DNA of 64,000 bases, taken from positions 14,243,547-14,307,546 of the forward strand of contig NC_079519.1 of NCBI RefSeq assembly GCF_000801105.2, in the 5' to 3' direction. Source of the DNA: Raphanus sativus. Lineage: Eukaryota; Streptophyta; Magnoliopsida; Brassicales; Brassicaceae. Shown here in pieces: positions 20,169-30,959 of the stretch. Below the pieces are notes generated by a model. It made no database searches and had not been told where the DNA came from. It was given only the letters and a program-made list of their open reading frames with translations. Every line of letters starts with the position of its first letter. The stretch's first letter is position 1. A program made the position numbers and the translations under genes.

Positions 20169-22551
20169 TCATGGGGTGCAGAAACTGCTGATTGCCGGAC
20201 AGCAATCATCAATCTTGTGTCTCCTACTATTGAACCATGTGGCGACGAAGCTTCTTGTGGCATCATCAGCTCGTAGTTGTTTCTTATCTATCTAGAGGAC
20301 TGTATCTTGAAGTTTCCTCACAGAATTCTCAATGTATTCGATGTTGTCAACCTTCCTGTCGATGGTCTGGTAGGTATGTACGGACAATTCCTTCAGCTCA
20401 CTCGGTAATACATCGATCATGTCAAGAATAAACTGATCTCGGTCTGCTAAAGACTCGGTGTCGATCGATGCCACGAGATGCGCGTCGGTCATTTCGCTGA
20501 GGGGTCTGTCGGTCGACTCAGAATCTACTGTGTCGATCGACTGTGAGCACTGTCCTTGGTACTGCATAGTATGTATATTGCTCTTCATATGGCGAGTAGT
20601 TCTGCATAGGCTGTTAACTCGTTTGTTAACAGTGTAGTCAATGGTATCACAGGTCCCGTTGAGTCTCCTCTCCATAGCATCCATAGCCTCGTACAGCTCA
20701 TCTTTAAGCTCATCAACTTCTGCTGTAGTGCATGCTCTCCTCGCTGGTGGTGGCTCGATGTCGATCGATATTGCTCTAGGCCTGTCGATCGATGAAAAAG
20801 TAGCATTCTTAGCTTGGTCTTGCTTGCGAATCGATGGTAGCTCTTTCTGTAGAAGATCGATCCTCTTGCTTAACCATTCGACATTGTTGTTGAGAGGGCT
20901 GTAGACTTCTCCAATCCATGTATTGATGTAAGCAACATCCCATTCATCTTTCTTAGGTGATGAACATTCTGGTCGGTCCATGGATGTAGTCTTGCCGATG
21001 TCGATCGATGGTACTCGTACTCTGTTGGTCGATACTGGTGGCGTAGCCTCTTTCTCAAGCATGGTCAATATGTTTCCAAGCTCCACTCTTATCTCAGCCA
21101 TATCATTCTGGAAGTCCTTGTAACTGACATCCAAAGGCTGGAAAGTGTCTTCCACCAATGTGTTCATGTTTGCCTCAAGGTGTGCCTGAGCTCTCCATAC
21201 ATCAGTCAACATATCATCTATCTCCTCTCTACTGTAGAGTACTGGTGGTGGTATGTATGCATGGTAAGGGCGTGTGTGTACTGGAAGGCGTAAGCAACCT
21301 TTTTGAAAAAGGGATGCTCTATCCAGAATTCTCTTTACTTGCTCCTTGGTAACATGGATGATCTCACCATCAACTCCTCTAGCATAGCCAAACTCATCTC
21401 TGTAGACACCATATTCATCCTTAGCTTCCCATTTGAGTCTCCTGGATCCATCGGTATTGAAGGCACGTCATCCAAACTCCAACCGTCTGTCGGGCGATCT
21501 GACTCTTGGTCTGTCGATCGATCCGGGATATCCGCCGTCGATCGATGGTGTTGAAACGATGTCGATCGATGGTGAATTTCTAGGTTGACCGAGTGTTGAG
21601 GAACTGTATCCTCCCTTGTGTGGGTGTTGTGGTTGTCCTGGACGTGAGCTAGGATGTCTGGATGGCTACGTTGCTTTTTGTAAACAGGTTTTCTGGTCCA
21701 TTAGCAACTTGGAGGATGTCTGCTATGTCCTCTCTGGTTATGTGCAGAACTCTTCCATCCATTGCTCTTGCATAGCCATCTGTGTCCCTGAAAATTCCAA
21801 ATTCATCAGGTGTTAGTGAAACGTTCCTGATATCGTAAGATTCATGAGATCGAGGTTGAGCTCTGTTGAAGGCGTCGATCGATGGTGATGTGGTGGTGGC
21901 GATCGATGGTGCACGTCTAGCTGCACGGTTGGATCGATTGTACATGTTGTTGCAGTCCTCCATTGATATATTTCTGAATGTTGGAAGCTGTTGGGTAGAA
22001 GATGAAAAGTTTTGAATTTTCGTGGCTTGAGTTGTCAACCTTTTATACCCATGTGTTGCTCTAATCGGTGAAATTCTGATTTTGTCCTTCAGGTTGTCCG
22101 GGTTAATATCGATCGATGTGATACTAGCGATGTCGATCGATGGACGATGTCGTTTTGCTGGATGAAGTAGATAATTGATCGATGGTGGGCGTTTGATGTC
22201 GATCGATTGTGGGAATCGAATTGCAAATCTGTCATTCTCCAAGTAATTTTCCCAAGCTCTCTCTTCCCAATAGTCTGCATCATGTTCTTCATTTTGGTCT
22301 CCACTGTGGGAAGAGGTGGCTATGTCTACTGCAAAACTCTCATGAAATCCGCTATCTGCCCAACTCCTTACTGAGTAATCATCTTCCTTATGGCTGGGTG
22401 GGATGGCGAAATTCGGGTAATAATGATCTGGTAGATCGAGTTCATCATCTGGTGGGTCTCTGTCGATCGATGATACATATTTGTTGTCGATCTCCTCTGA
22501 CTTGCACGTGTCGATCGATGATGTTAAAGTGCTGTCGATCGATCCCGAGTA
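20169..22551 (-). pseudogene. Element B third coding region: SID-repeat and GYAR-repeat protein, broken
   Basis: It follows the gag-PR stop (22552-22554) in the same frame, then needs frame changes near 21650 and 21480, and has a premature stop near 20292. Seen in order: a region dense in SID/SIDR/SIDT tripeptides from TCGATCGAC motifs; a domain with DEFGIFRDTDGYARAMDGR (about 21720-21830); more SID repeats; a second copy, DEYGVYRDEFGYARGVDGE (about 21350-21420), leading into PPPVLYSREEIDDML; then about 300 residues that look alpha-helical, with further SID motifs. It occupies the place of RT and integrase in an autonomous element. No known enzyme domain is recognised. Confidence 0.55.
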
Positions 22552-25281
22552 CTATGTCTCATACTCGACTTCACAATGACAAATTGCTATGATACTAGTA
22601 TCATCTTCCTTTACCACTGATTTGGCTAGTGGTTTGCCAAGCTTGACAGGGTCGTAGTGGATCTCTGGATCTATCATAGTCAAGCACATCCTGTTGGTGT
22701 TCATGTCACATATGGCTCCTACTGTAGCCATAAATGCTCTTCCAAGTAAGAGGGAAGAGTTCCAATTTAGCTTGATGTCTAGGACATGAAAATCCACAGG
22801 GACGATAGCATTACCTTATGTACCTCCAGGTCTCTGATGAAGCCTCCAGAGTTTTTCTGAGAGTAATCCACGAAGGTAAAGATCTCTGGTGAAGGCTCTA
22901 CTTGCAGGCCCAGATGGTCTGCCATGACCTTTGGTAAGATGTTGACTGATGAACCAGTGTCACATAGTGCATGAGGAAATTCAATCCCTTGTACCACACA
23001 GGGTATTGCAAACTTACCAGGATCACTCTTCTTCTGCAAAGTAATCCTTTTCCTCGTATCTTCTCTGACATTGTCAAACCTTCTCCTAATGTCAGTTTCA
23101 GTCTCCCTTGTTTCTCTGAAGAACATCCACAATCTGCTTGTGAAGTAAACCTCCTCAAAAGGTTTCTCTAGTGGGATTCTGATAACTCTCTTAGTGAAAC
23201 CATCAATCTCCTTTTCATTAGCTTCCCTCTTAAGTTTCTTAGGAATCTTCTCCTTCCTACTCCTTAACCTTCTTCCTTCAGTTCCCTCTGATGTAGGTGT
23301 AGTGTCTGAAGGGTTACCAGTGATTTCTGTAGGGTTAGCTTGTGGTTTCGGTGTGGGTATGGGTGCATTGATTCGGTTGCTGTCTATCGATGGTAGTTGC
23401 ACTCGGTATGTGAGAGGTGTGTGTCGATCGATAGGTGGAGAAAAGGGTCGATCGATACGTTTCTCGTCTTTGTGTTGATCGATGAGTGGCTCGTCTCGTC
23501 GGTCGATATCTTCGTAGGTGTGGGTGGGTGGGTATGGATGAGAAGCCGTGAATTCAGCATGTGTCAATATCCTAACCGCGTTGCAATCTGCAATCGTATC
23601 CGGAAATGAAATCGCTGATGTCGATCGATGTGGACTAGTTGGTGTCGATCGACACCATTGTGATCCACCGAGACTTAGTGAACTTTCCACTTCAAAGTCT
23701 CCTTCTTGTAGCTTCTCTTGTTTCACCACTTGCCAGAAATCATCATCTATGATAGCATTCACGTGGTGTTTCCTATTTCCTTCCCCTACTTCCTTAGAAG
23801 TTCCAATCCTCCTGATAGAGTCTTCAGTCTGGATAATCTGTGTCTCAAGTTTCTTAACTTGAGTGCAAATTGTGTCTATCCTCGTGGTCAGATTCTTGAA
23901 GACAGAATCAATCTTCCCATTGAAGTCTAGTGTGAGCTTCTGCTGACCTTCCAGAACTCTATCAATCATGGCATCAAACTTACTCTCCTGGGTGGGTGGC
24001 GGTGGGTTTTGGTAAGCTGAGTTGCCGTAGTTCCTTGTGTTGGTGAAGGGTTTCTGATACTGTGAACTCTGGTTGTAGTTACTCTTCTGACCACTGCCAA
24101 AAAAGTTTCTGTTTCCACTCTGGTTTCCATATCTCTGAAATCCAGTACCTCCAATGTAGTTCACATCTTCCTCTGTATCATCTTCTCTAGCCTCTCCTTC
24201 TTCAGCTGAGCAGACTGGCTGCCCCAGAAATGCATGTAAAGAATCTATCTTGATTCTGACTTCATTCATCTGTTCTTCCCTGATGGCTGCAACCGATTTC
24301 TTCTTGTCAGAGTCAGTGTTCTTGGTGTTGCTGCTGTTGGCTAGGTTCTCAATAAGTCTCACAGCCTCTATTGGATTCCTAGTGTTGAAGTTCCCCTCAC
24401 TAGCAGTATCAAGAGCCATCTGATACCTTAAGGCGATACCTCTGTAGAAAGTGCTTAGCAGCTGCACTTCATTGAATCCATCGTGTGGACAGTCTCGCTG
24501 GAAGAACTTAAATCTGATCCACGCGTCTTTAAAAGTCTCACTAGGCTTTTGCGCGAAAGTGGCGATTTTGCTTCTTAAGTCTTCAGCGCGTGCCTCATCA
24601 AAGAAATTACGCAGGAAGGCGTTTTTGATGTCGGCCCAGGATGTCAGTGATCCTGTAGGTAGCTGCTTGAGCCAGTGCGAAGCTTCTCCAATCAGTGAGT
24701 ATTTGAAGAGCTTGCAGAGTAGGTAGTCCTCAGGGACTCCATCCATGTGAATAGCAGCGATAAGATCCTCGAACCTCTCCAGATGGTCCATAGGATGCTC
24801 GTGTGATAGCCCAGAATAAGGTAACTGAGACACGAGAGAGTAGTACCGAGGCTTGAGCTCGGAAGTTCGGCTTCTGAATCTCTGGAAGTCGAAAAGCTGA
24901 TCTGTTGGTGTAGTACTCGTCTGGACGGTTATAGTCTTCCAATGATCATGTTTGAGCTTCTCCTGGAGACTCAGCTTCAGGCTCAGGGATTATGTTTCCC
25001 TGTGCATCTAGCTTCTGACCTGTTGCATTACGCAGATGACCATCTTGGTCATACAGGTTTCCATTCTCGCCCTGCTTTAGAATAACAATCGTGACCATGC
25101 TTCGCGGAGTAGTGTTGATCGATATACGGTTAGAAGTATCGAACGATGTGGATCGGCGAACGGTATCGGTCGACGGTGTTGACTGAGTGTCGGTCGACTG
25201 TTGAACGTGAGTATCAGTCGACGGTACTGCGGTTCTGTCGATCGTTGCGGAGCGTAGGTCTTTGTGGATTGAGCGTTCCAA
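22552..25281 (-). pseudogene. Element B gag-protease, broken
   Basis: Minus-strand gag and protease in three main pieces. 24946-25281 is the N-terminus, with degenerate SID-type repeats and a motif NLYDQDGHLRNATGQKL related to the GYAR repeats downstream. A TGA at 24943-24945 follows. 22779-24833 (684 codons) holds the retrotransposon gag domain (HPMDHLERFEDLIAAIHMDG to PHDGFNEVQLLSTFYRGI), Gly/Asn/Gln-rich sequence, SID-rich sequence, and the retropepsin active site LCDTGSSVNILP. A frameshift near 22805 leads to 22552-22797, with the protease C-terminal block LLGRAFMATVGAICD. The particle protein and its processing enzyme were therefore once encoded. Confidence 0.85.
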
Positions 25282-25435
25282 GTGTGCAGGATCTTCTGAG
25301 AATAATAGTTAATTTTCCTTGTTGCTTCTGGTACTGCTGGGCATGTACCTGAAAAGACAAGAAAAATTTTAATCAGAAAGGGGGTAAAAGAAAAACCTAA
25401 GATTAATAACATTAAATCTAATGGCGATCAAAGCT

Positions 25436-25455
25436 CCCCGGCAACGGCGCCAAAT
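25436..25455 (-). other. Primer-binding site of element B
   Basis: The minus strand reads TTTGGCGCCGTTGCCGGGGA beginning 1-2 bases inside the 5' LTR. It matches the Asp-tRNA-type PBS of Athila elements. Confidence 0.8.
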
Positions 25456-25456
25456 T

Positions 25457-25508
25457 TGATAGTGCTCAAATTACCCAGTAGAGCTTACTCTCTCAAATAA
25501 GAGGTACA
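25457..25508 (-). repeat. Start of the 5' LTR of element B, cut by the gap
   Basis: 52 bases, nearly identical to 13323-13374. The remaining 1.3 kb would be inside the gap. Confidence 0.9.
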
Positions 25509-25608
25509 NNNNNNNNNNNNNNNNNNNNNNNNNNNNNNNNNNNNNNNNNNNNNNNNNNNNNNNNNNNNNNNNNNNNNNNNNNNNNNNNNNNNNNNNNNNN
25601 NNNNNNNN
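25509..25608. other. Assembly gap (100 N)
   Basis: Exactly 100 N, a conventional length for a gap of unknown size. The LTR of B enters from the left. A PPT module of D, whose 3' LTR should lie just beyond, leaves on the right. At least about 2.4 kb is therefore missing. Confidence 0.95.
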
Positions 25609-25643
25609 CCCCAGACTTAGTTCACACCATCCCTGGTTGTGAA
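25609..25643 (-). other. PPT-like tract with hairpin (element D)
   Basis: On minus, the stem TTCACA+CCA pairs with TGG+TGTGAA (one bulged base, loop GGGA), followed by CTAAGTCTGGGG, which runs into the gap. Confidence 0.65.
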
Positions 25644-25665
25644 AATAAATCAGAGGAAGCAAATA

Positions 25666-27116
25666 TCATGAAAATAAATAGTTCAGATGGATAAGACAAG
25701 GGATAGAAATAGTCCTTTCGGACTCAGTCTGAATCGCCGCTACCGGAGTGACCAGCTGTCCTCCTGTTCCTCGGCAGTCTCTTCTCAATCGATGTTCCCG
25801 CTTGCTCCTTGTCTGGGCGCCTTGTTCTCTGCGGTGTACGCTCCTCCTGTGCCCCAATGCAGCCGCATGTGATCGCCCTGAGTCTCTCTTTATGAGGCTG
25901 TTGTTCTTCTTCTGGGACTCAACCATCCAGCGTCTGTAGGCGTGATCATCAGTCACATTGGTGAAGTCCTCCAGGTCATACTCACCATCAGCCGGTGGAG
26001 TCACATGCTCCACATCATCCATGTCGTCATCATCGTTCTGAACCGGCGCTCACGGATCATCGCAAAGGTGCTCTTCACCGAGTGAGAACAAAATGTTCTC
26101 TAGGATAAGATGTCTGTGAACCCAGGCTTGGGAGCTTGCAGTACAGAGGGTTCCTTCTTTGTCTTGGAACTTGTAGGTGTTCTCGTCGCGCAGATGTGGC
26201 ATGCGATCAGGTAAGGAGTATCAATGTACTCCATCTCAGAGACAACCGTGTAGGGCTGAGGTTGATGTTGAAGCGCTGGAACAAGGGAGTGAGCAGACTG
26301 CCAGAACGATCCTTCTTGTCATCAGTCCGATCAAGGTGTCCTTGCGCTCAGCGAACATGGAGATGAGATGGAACCCTGGGTTGGTCTTGACTTCTGGATC
26401 GGGTGATCTTCTCTCTGCGCATCTCGTCCTCAAGACCCGTGTAGAGAACCTGGAGCTCCCCATTCGTGATCTTGGAGGTGTACTCCTTCGCGAACAGACG
26501 TTGGACACGATCTTGGCGATGATCCGGATAGCAGGGTTCCGGATCTGCGACTGGTAGCCTTGCGAGAGGTGAACTTGCCGGATGCAATGAGGTCCCAAAA
26601 GGTGTCTGCCGGCTTGAACTTCTTCTCCACTGAAACTCCCTTAGGCGTGTCTGCAATCTCGAGTAGCTCGTTCAGATCGTTGAGAGAGATTGAGCAGAAC
26701 TTGCCATCAGCCATGAAGGAGAAGAAGCAGTTCTCGTATGTAGGCTCATTGGGGTTCAGATAATGATCTGGCACGTCGCGAGCACTTGCCTAACCAAATC
26801 GGGTAGAGAACCTGGGCTTGGAACAGAGAGGCATGAGTCCCTAGCCTGCATCGTGTCAACACCTCAGTGTCAAGGCCGAGATCGGCTAAGGTCTCCTGGT
26901 GCGCGAACCGCGTGGGCAAGATCTCCGCTAGAAGGAGCCGATGTATCTGCCGCTGACTCCTTGTCCCATCCCTCAACATGTAGTCAAGAGCATCGAATCA
27001 TTGAGGTTGATGGGCTCGCCCTCAGTCTTGTTCGGCCATGGGTAACCAGGTGGAGCTCTCACGGCTGGAGAAGCTGTGCTCTTGGCGGCTCTTGCGTTTC
27101 TCATCTTTGGAGGCAT
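25666..27116 (-). pseudogene. Athila-type ORF downstream of pol (env-position), frameshifted
   Basis: The start at 27116 (MPPKMRNARAAKS) directly follows a pyrimidine-rich stretch and GCAG on minus, which looks like a 3' splice site. Frame pieces in order: 26973-27116 (PPGYPWPNKTEGEPINLNDS), 26746-26979 (RQIHRLLLAEILPTRFAH), 26430-26774 (CFFSFMADGKFCSISLNDL), 26236-26598, and 25666-26022 with an acidic segment (MDDVEHVTPPADGEYDLED). The text resembles the ATHILA ORF family of Arabidopsis elements, whose role is unsettled. The position after pol is that of the env-like gene of Athila. At least four frame changes are needed. Confidence 0.65.
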
Positions 27117-27823
27117 CTGCAAAACAAAAGCAATACCCAATATCAGCACAGTTCGTCGGGTTGTTCTAGAAACGATGGAACAATCCAATCTTCTTGTTTT
27201 CCAAGTCCATCGATTGCTAGACAACCTACACAAGCCTCAATCTCAACAGTACAAATCGCTAAGACCAAGAATCCAATCAACAAATCGGTCCTCTTCCATT
27301 CAAAATCAATCATGAATTCAATCCTAGTAGCAGTATACTATCAAGAGCTACAATCTAGGATGAAATCGCAAGGCATAAAGGAAAAAGAGGATCCCAAAAG
27401 TCACTCCCAATCGCGATTTGCATGCGCAAAAGGGAAGAGTTCTTGGCCGATTACCTTGATTGGAGAGGTGATTCCTGCAAAACAAACCAATCTCTAGAAA
27501 ACCCAGAGGTGAGAACCAAAAATCGTGAAGATAGAGTCAAAAAGGGGAGAGCTTGCGATTTTAGGGTTCTTGAGGAGTGGGGTGATTTGCGGCGAGAGAG
27601 AGAGAGGATAGTGGGGAGTGGAATGTTTGGGCTTAAAAGGCCAACCAAAACCCCCCTTCCCCTTTTTTTTTTTTTTTTTTTGTTCGAGTACTTACCTGGG
27701 AACAATCGGCGGAACAACCGCTGGAGTGCTCTCCTGGAGTGATCTCGAATTTTCTTGATTTTTCAACCTGCAAGTTAGTTCCTAGAAGATAAAGACAAAA
27801 AGAAACAATATTTACACTCACCA
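27117..27823 (-). other. Element D spacer between pol and the Athila ORF
   Basis: No gene is seen. It contains an uninterrupted T run at about 27663-27681 and a putative splice acceptor at its left end. Confidence 0.5.
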
Positions 27824-27873
27824 GTGGGTTGTCCCACCAAGCGCTTGTTTTCTGTCACTAGCTTGACTTCAAT
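27824..27873 (-). other. Conserved post-ORF block with hairpin (element D)
   Basis: On minus it begins AGTCAAGCTAGTGACAG and ends GTGGGACAACCCAC (5-bp stem, 4-nt loop). It lies about 40 bases after the end of pol. Confidence 0.65.
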
Positions 27874-27912
27874 GAGCCGATTAGGCTTGAGGTGGATCGC
27901 TTAAGGGTATTT

Positions 27913-30738
27913 CTACACCTTCAGCGATTGTTGTGTCAGCAAGATATGGCTTGAGACGCTGACCATTGACAACAAATTCTCCACCTCTGTGTCCAGCAAC
28001 ACAACAGCTCCATAGGGGCGAACCTCCTTGATGGTGAAAGGTCCAGACCATCTGGACTTAAGCTTTCCAGGGAACAGCTTAACCCGTGAATTGAAGAGTA
28101 AGACCTGATCGTTCGGAGCAAAGCTTCTGCTGATGATCCGTTTGTCATGGAACGCCTTGGTCTTTTCCTTGTAGATCTTAGAGCTCTCATAGGCCAGATG
28201 CCTGATCTCCTCCAACTCGTGGATCTGAATGGTTCGCCTCTCCTTGGCGGGTTTGATGTCGAAGTTGAGTATTTGACAGCCCAAGCCGCCTTGTACTCTA
28301 GCTCAACAGGTAGGTGGCACGCCTTGCCATAGACCAGATGATAGGGAGTGGTCCCTAAAGGGGTCTTGTAGGCTGTTCTGTACGCCCAGAGAGCATCGTC
28401 AAGCTTAAGGGACCAGTCCTTGCGGGTGGTGTTGACAGTCTTCTGCAGGATGCTCTTGATCTCTCTGTTGGAAACTTCCACTTGACCACTTGTTTGGGGA
28501 TGATAGGCGGTTGCAACCTTGTGTTTCACACCATTCTTGCTCAGCAATCCTTGGAACAACTTGTTGATAAAGTGAGTTCCACCATCGCTTATAACCACTC
28601 TAGGCACTCCAAATCTTGGAAAGATGATGGAGGTGAACATCTTGGTTACAACTCGTGCATCATTGGTTGGACTAGCAATCGCTTCTACCCACTTGGAGAC
28701 ATAGTCCACAGCAACTAGGATGTACTCGTTCTTGTGAGAAACTGGGAAGGGTCCCATGAAATCGATCCCCCAGCAATCGAACACTTCAACTTCCAAGATG
28801 TAGTTCTGAGGCATCTCGTTTCTCTTGCTTATACTCCCCATCCTTTGGCATGAATTGCATCGTGATATGAAAGCGTGAGCATCTCTGAACATAGTGGGCC
28901 ACCAGAAACCGGCTTGGAGGATCTTGGAAACTGTTTTGAAGGTGGCAAAGTGACCAGCATAAGAGGAACCGTGGCAGTGGTGAAGGATCCCTGGAATATC
29001 AGCCTCTGGAACACACCTCCTGAAGATCCCATCTTTGCCTTGCCGATATAGATACGGCTCATCCCAGAAGTAGTGCCTTGCTTCCCTTAGAAATTTCCTC
29101 TTCTCATTCCCAGTGAACCTCAAAGGCTCTTTCTCAGCTGCCAAGAAGTTGGCAATCTCAGCAAACCATGGAAGGTTCGGGTACTCTTTCTGGATCACTG
29201 CAACGAATGCTCCTTCTACGCGGGAACAGTCCTTGATGACAGTGACGACTGTTCCATGTTGCGCAGACCAATCGCATTGACGTACTCCATCGGTTGTTCC
29301 TCATCAAGAACTGTCTCATCTGACACTTTCATCCTGGAGAGATGATCTGCCACTCCATTATCAACCCCTTCTTGTCTCTTATCTCCAGATCAAATTCTTG
29401 GAGCAAGAGAATCCATCTTAAGAGCCGCGGTTTAGCATCCTTCTTCGTGAGTAGGTACTTGAGAGCCGCGTGGTCTGTGTGCACAATCACCTTTGATCCA
29501 ACCAGATAGGATCTGAACTTCTCAAAAGCGAACACGATGGCAAGGAGCTCCTTCTCTGTGGTTGCGTATCGGCACTGAGCTTCATCTAAGGTTCTGCTTG
29601 CATAGTATATCACGTGAAGCTTCTTGTCTTTACGCTGTCCAAGGACTGCTCCCACTGCAAAATCACTTGCATCTGTCATGATCTCAAAAGGGAGATCCCA
29701 GTCTGGAGGTTGGACCACTGGTGCACTGACTAGAGCTCCCTTGATCGTGTGGAATGCGGCTAGGCAGTCGCTGTCAAAGGCGAACTGAGCTTCTTTGCAG
29801 AGCAACCGAGTGAGTGGTCTCGCGATCTTAGAGAAGTCTGGATGAACCTCCTATAGAAACCAGCGTGTCCAAGAAACTTCTGATTCCCTTCACTGAAGTT
29901 GGTGGTTGCAGACTCATCATGACCTCGATCTTTGCCTTGTCCACCTCAATGCCTTTCTCTGATATCTTGTGTCCCAGAACAATCCCATCTCTGACCATGA
30001 AGTGGCATTTCTCCCAGTTCAGCACCAGATGCTTCTCCTCGCATCGCTTCAGCACCCTGCACAAATTTGACAAACAGACATTAAGGAGCTTCCATAGACG
30101 CTGAAATCGTCCATGAAAACCTCCATTATGTCTTCGATCAGATCAGTAAAAATCGACATCATGCAGCGCTGAAAGGTCGCTGGAGCATTGCACAAGCCGA
30201 AGGGCATCCTCCTGTATGCATATGTTCCATAAGGGCATGTGAACGTCGTCTTCTCCTGATCGTCTGGGTGGATGGGAATCTGAAAGAACCTGAATAACCA
30301 TCTAAAAAGCAATAGTAAGGGTGGTTAGCCAATCTCTCAAGCATTTGATCAATAAAAGGAAGTGGAAAGTGATCCTTACGAGTCGCACATTAAGCTTGCG
30401 AAAATCAATGCACATGCGATGACCAGTGACTGTTCTAGTAGGGATCAATTCATTCTTTTCATTGGTTACCACAGTGATCCCACCTTTCTTAGGTACTACA
30501 TGCACAGGACTAACCCACTTACTATCAGAGATCGCATAGATCAACCTGCTTCTAGAAGTTTCATTATCTCTTTCTTTACAACATCTTTTAGATTTGGGTT
30601 TAACCTCCTCTGATGTTCTACAGAAGTCATCGATTCATCTTCCAGGTGTATTCTATGCATGCACAGATCAGGTGAAATGCCAGGTATGTCAGCTAGAGAA
30701 TAACCTAATGCCTTACGATATTTTCTCAGCTCACACAA
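27913..30738 (-). pseudogene. Element D pol: RT, RNase H, integrase, frameshifted
   Basis: RT spans 30541-30738, 30302-30544 (WVSPVHVVPKKGG, then GHRMCIDFRKLN) and 30049-30312 (MPFGLCNAPATFQRCM, catalytic FMDDFSVYG), continuing at 29828-30073. RNase H lies at 29329-29805 ([42 protein letters not shown]). Integrase lies at 27936-29198, with the His-His-Cys-Cys finger ([11 protein letters not shown], then CNSCQ), the catalytic Asp in IDFMGP, Asp in SDGGTHF and Glu in GQVEVSN. A frameshift leads to the C-terminal part at 27913-28284. FMDD and the Athila ORF downstream both fit the Athila lineage. At least five frame changes are needed. Confidence 0.9.
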
Positions 30739-30959
30739 AGCAGAGCAGTCTCGGCATTGTTCAGGTCAGCATTCACAATGACAGATATGTAGAGTTGGGT
30801 CCAAGAAATGCATACCTGAGTCCCTTGGGAAGGGATTTGAGCTCTACCTTTGGAGCTTTCAGTTCGCTCCATGAGTCATCGGCCTGAGCTGCCGGAACAG
30901 ACGGGTTCTGAGGCGCGATTGTTCCAGTCGATTTGCTGGACTCACTGTTCTCCCCAGAC

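Larger units (their letters stand above)
13323..25508 (-). mobile_element. Athila-like non-autonomous element B (gag-PR plus extra region, no RT/IN)
   Basis: Minus-strand element with its 3' LTR at 13323-14679 and its 5' LTR starting at 25457 and running into the N gap. The PBS next to the 5' LTR reads TTTGGCGCCGTTGCCGGGGA on minus, the Asp-tRNA type used by Athila. Coding content is gag, protease, and a long third region with SID repeats and a coiled-coil-like tail. No RT, RNase H or integrase motif occurs between the LTRs. It inserted into element C (left TSD candidate TTCGT; right copy hidden by the gap). A CACTA-like element sits in its 3' non-coding region. Confidence 0.85.

Noticed and set aside
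22552..22554. UAG at the end of the B gag-PR as another readthrough stop
   Set aside because: The next bases are UAC UCG, not CARYYA, and the region has other stops and frameshifts, so decay explains it.
25471..25662. ORF across the N gap
   Set aside because: It is open only because N codons are unread.
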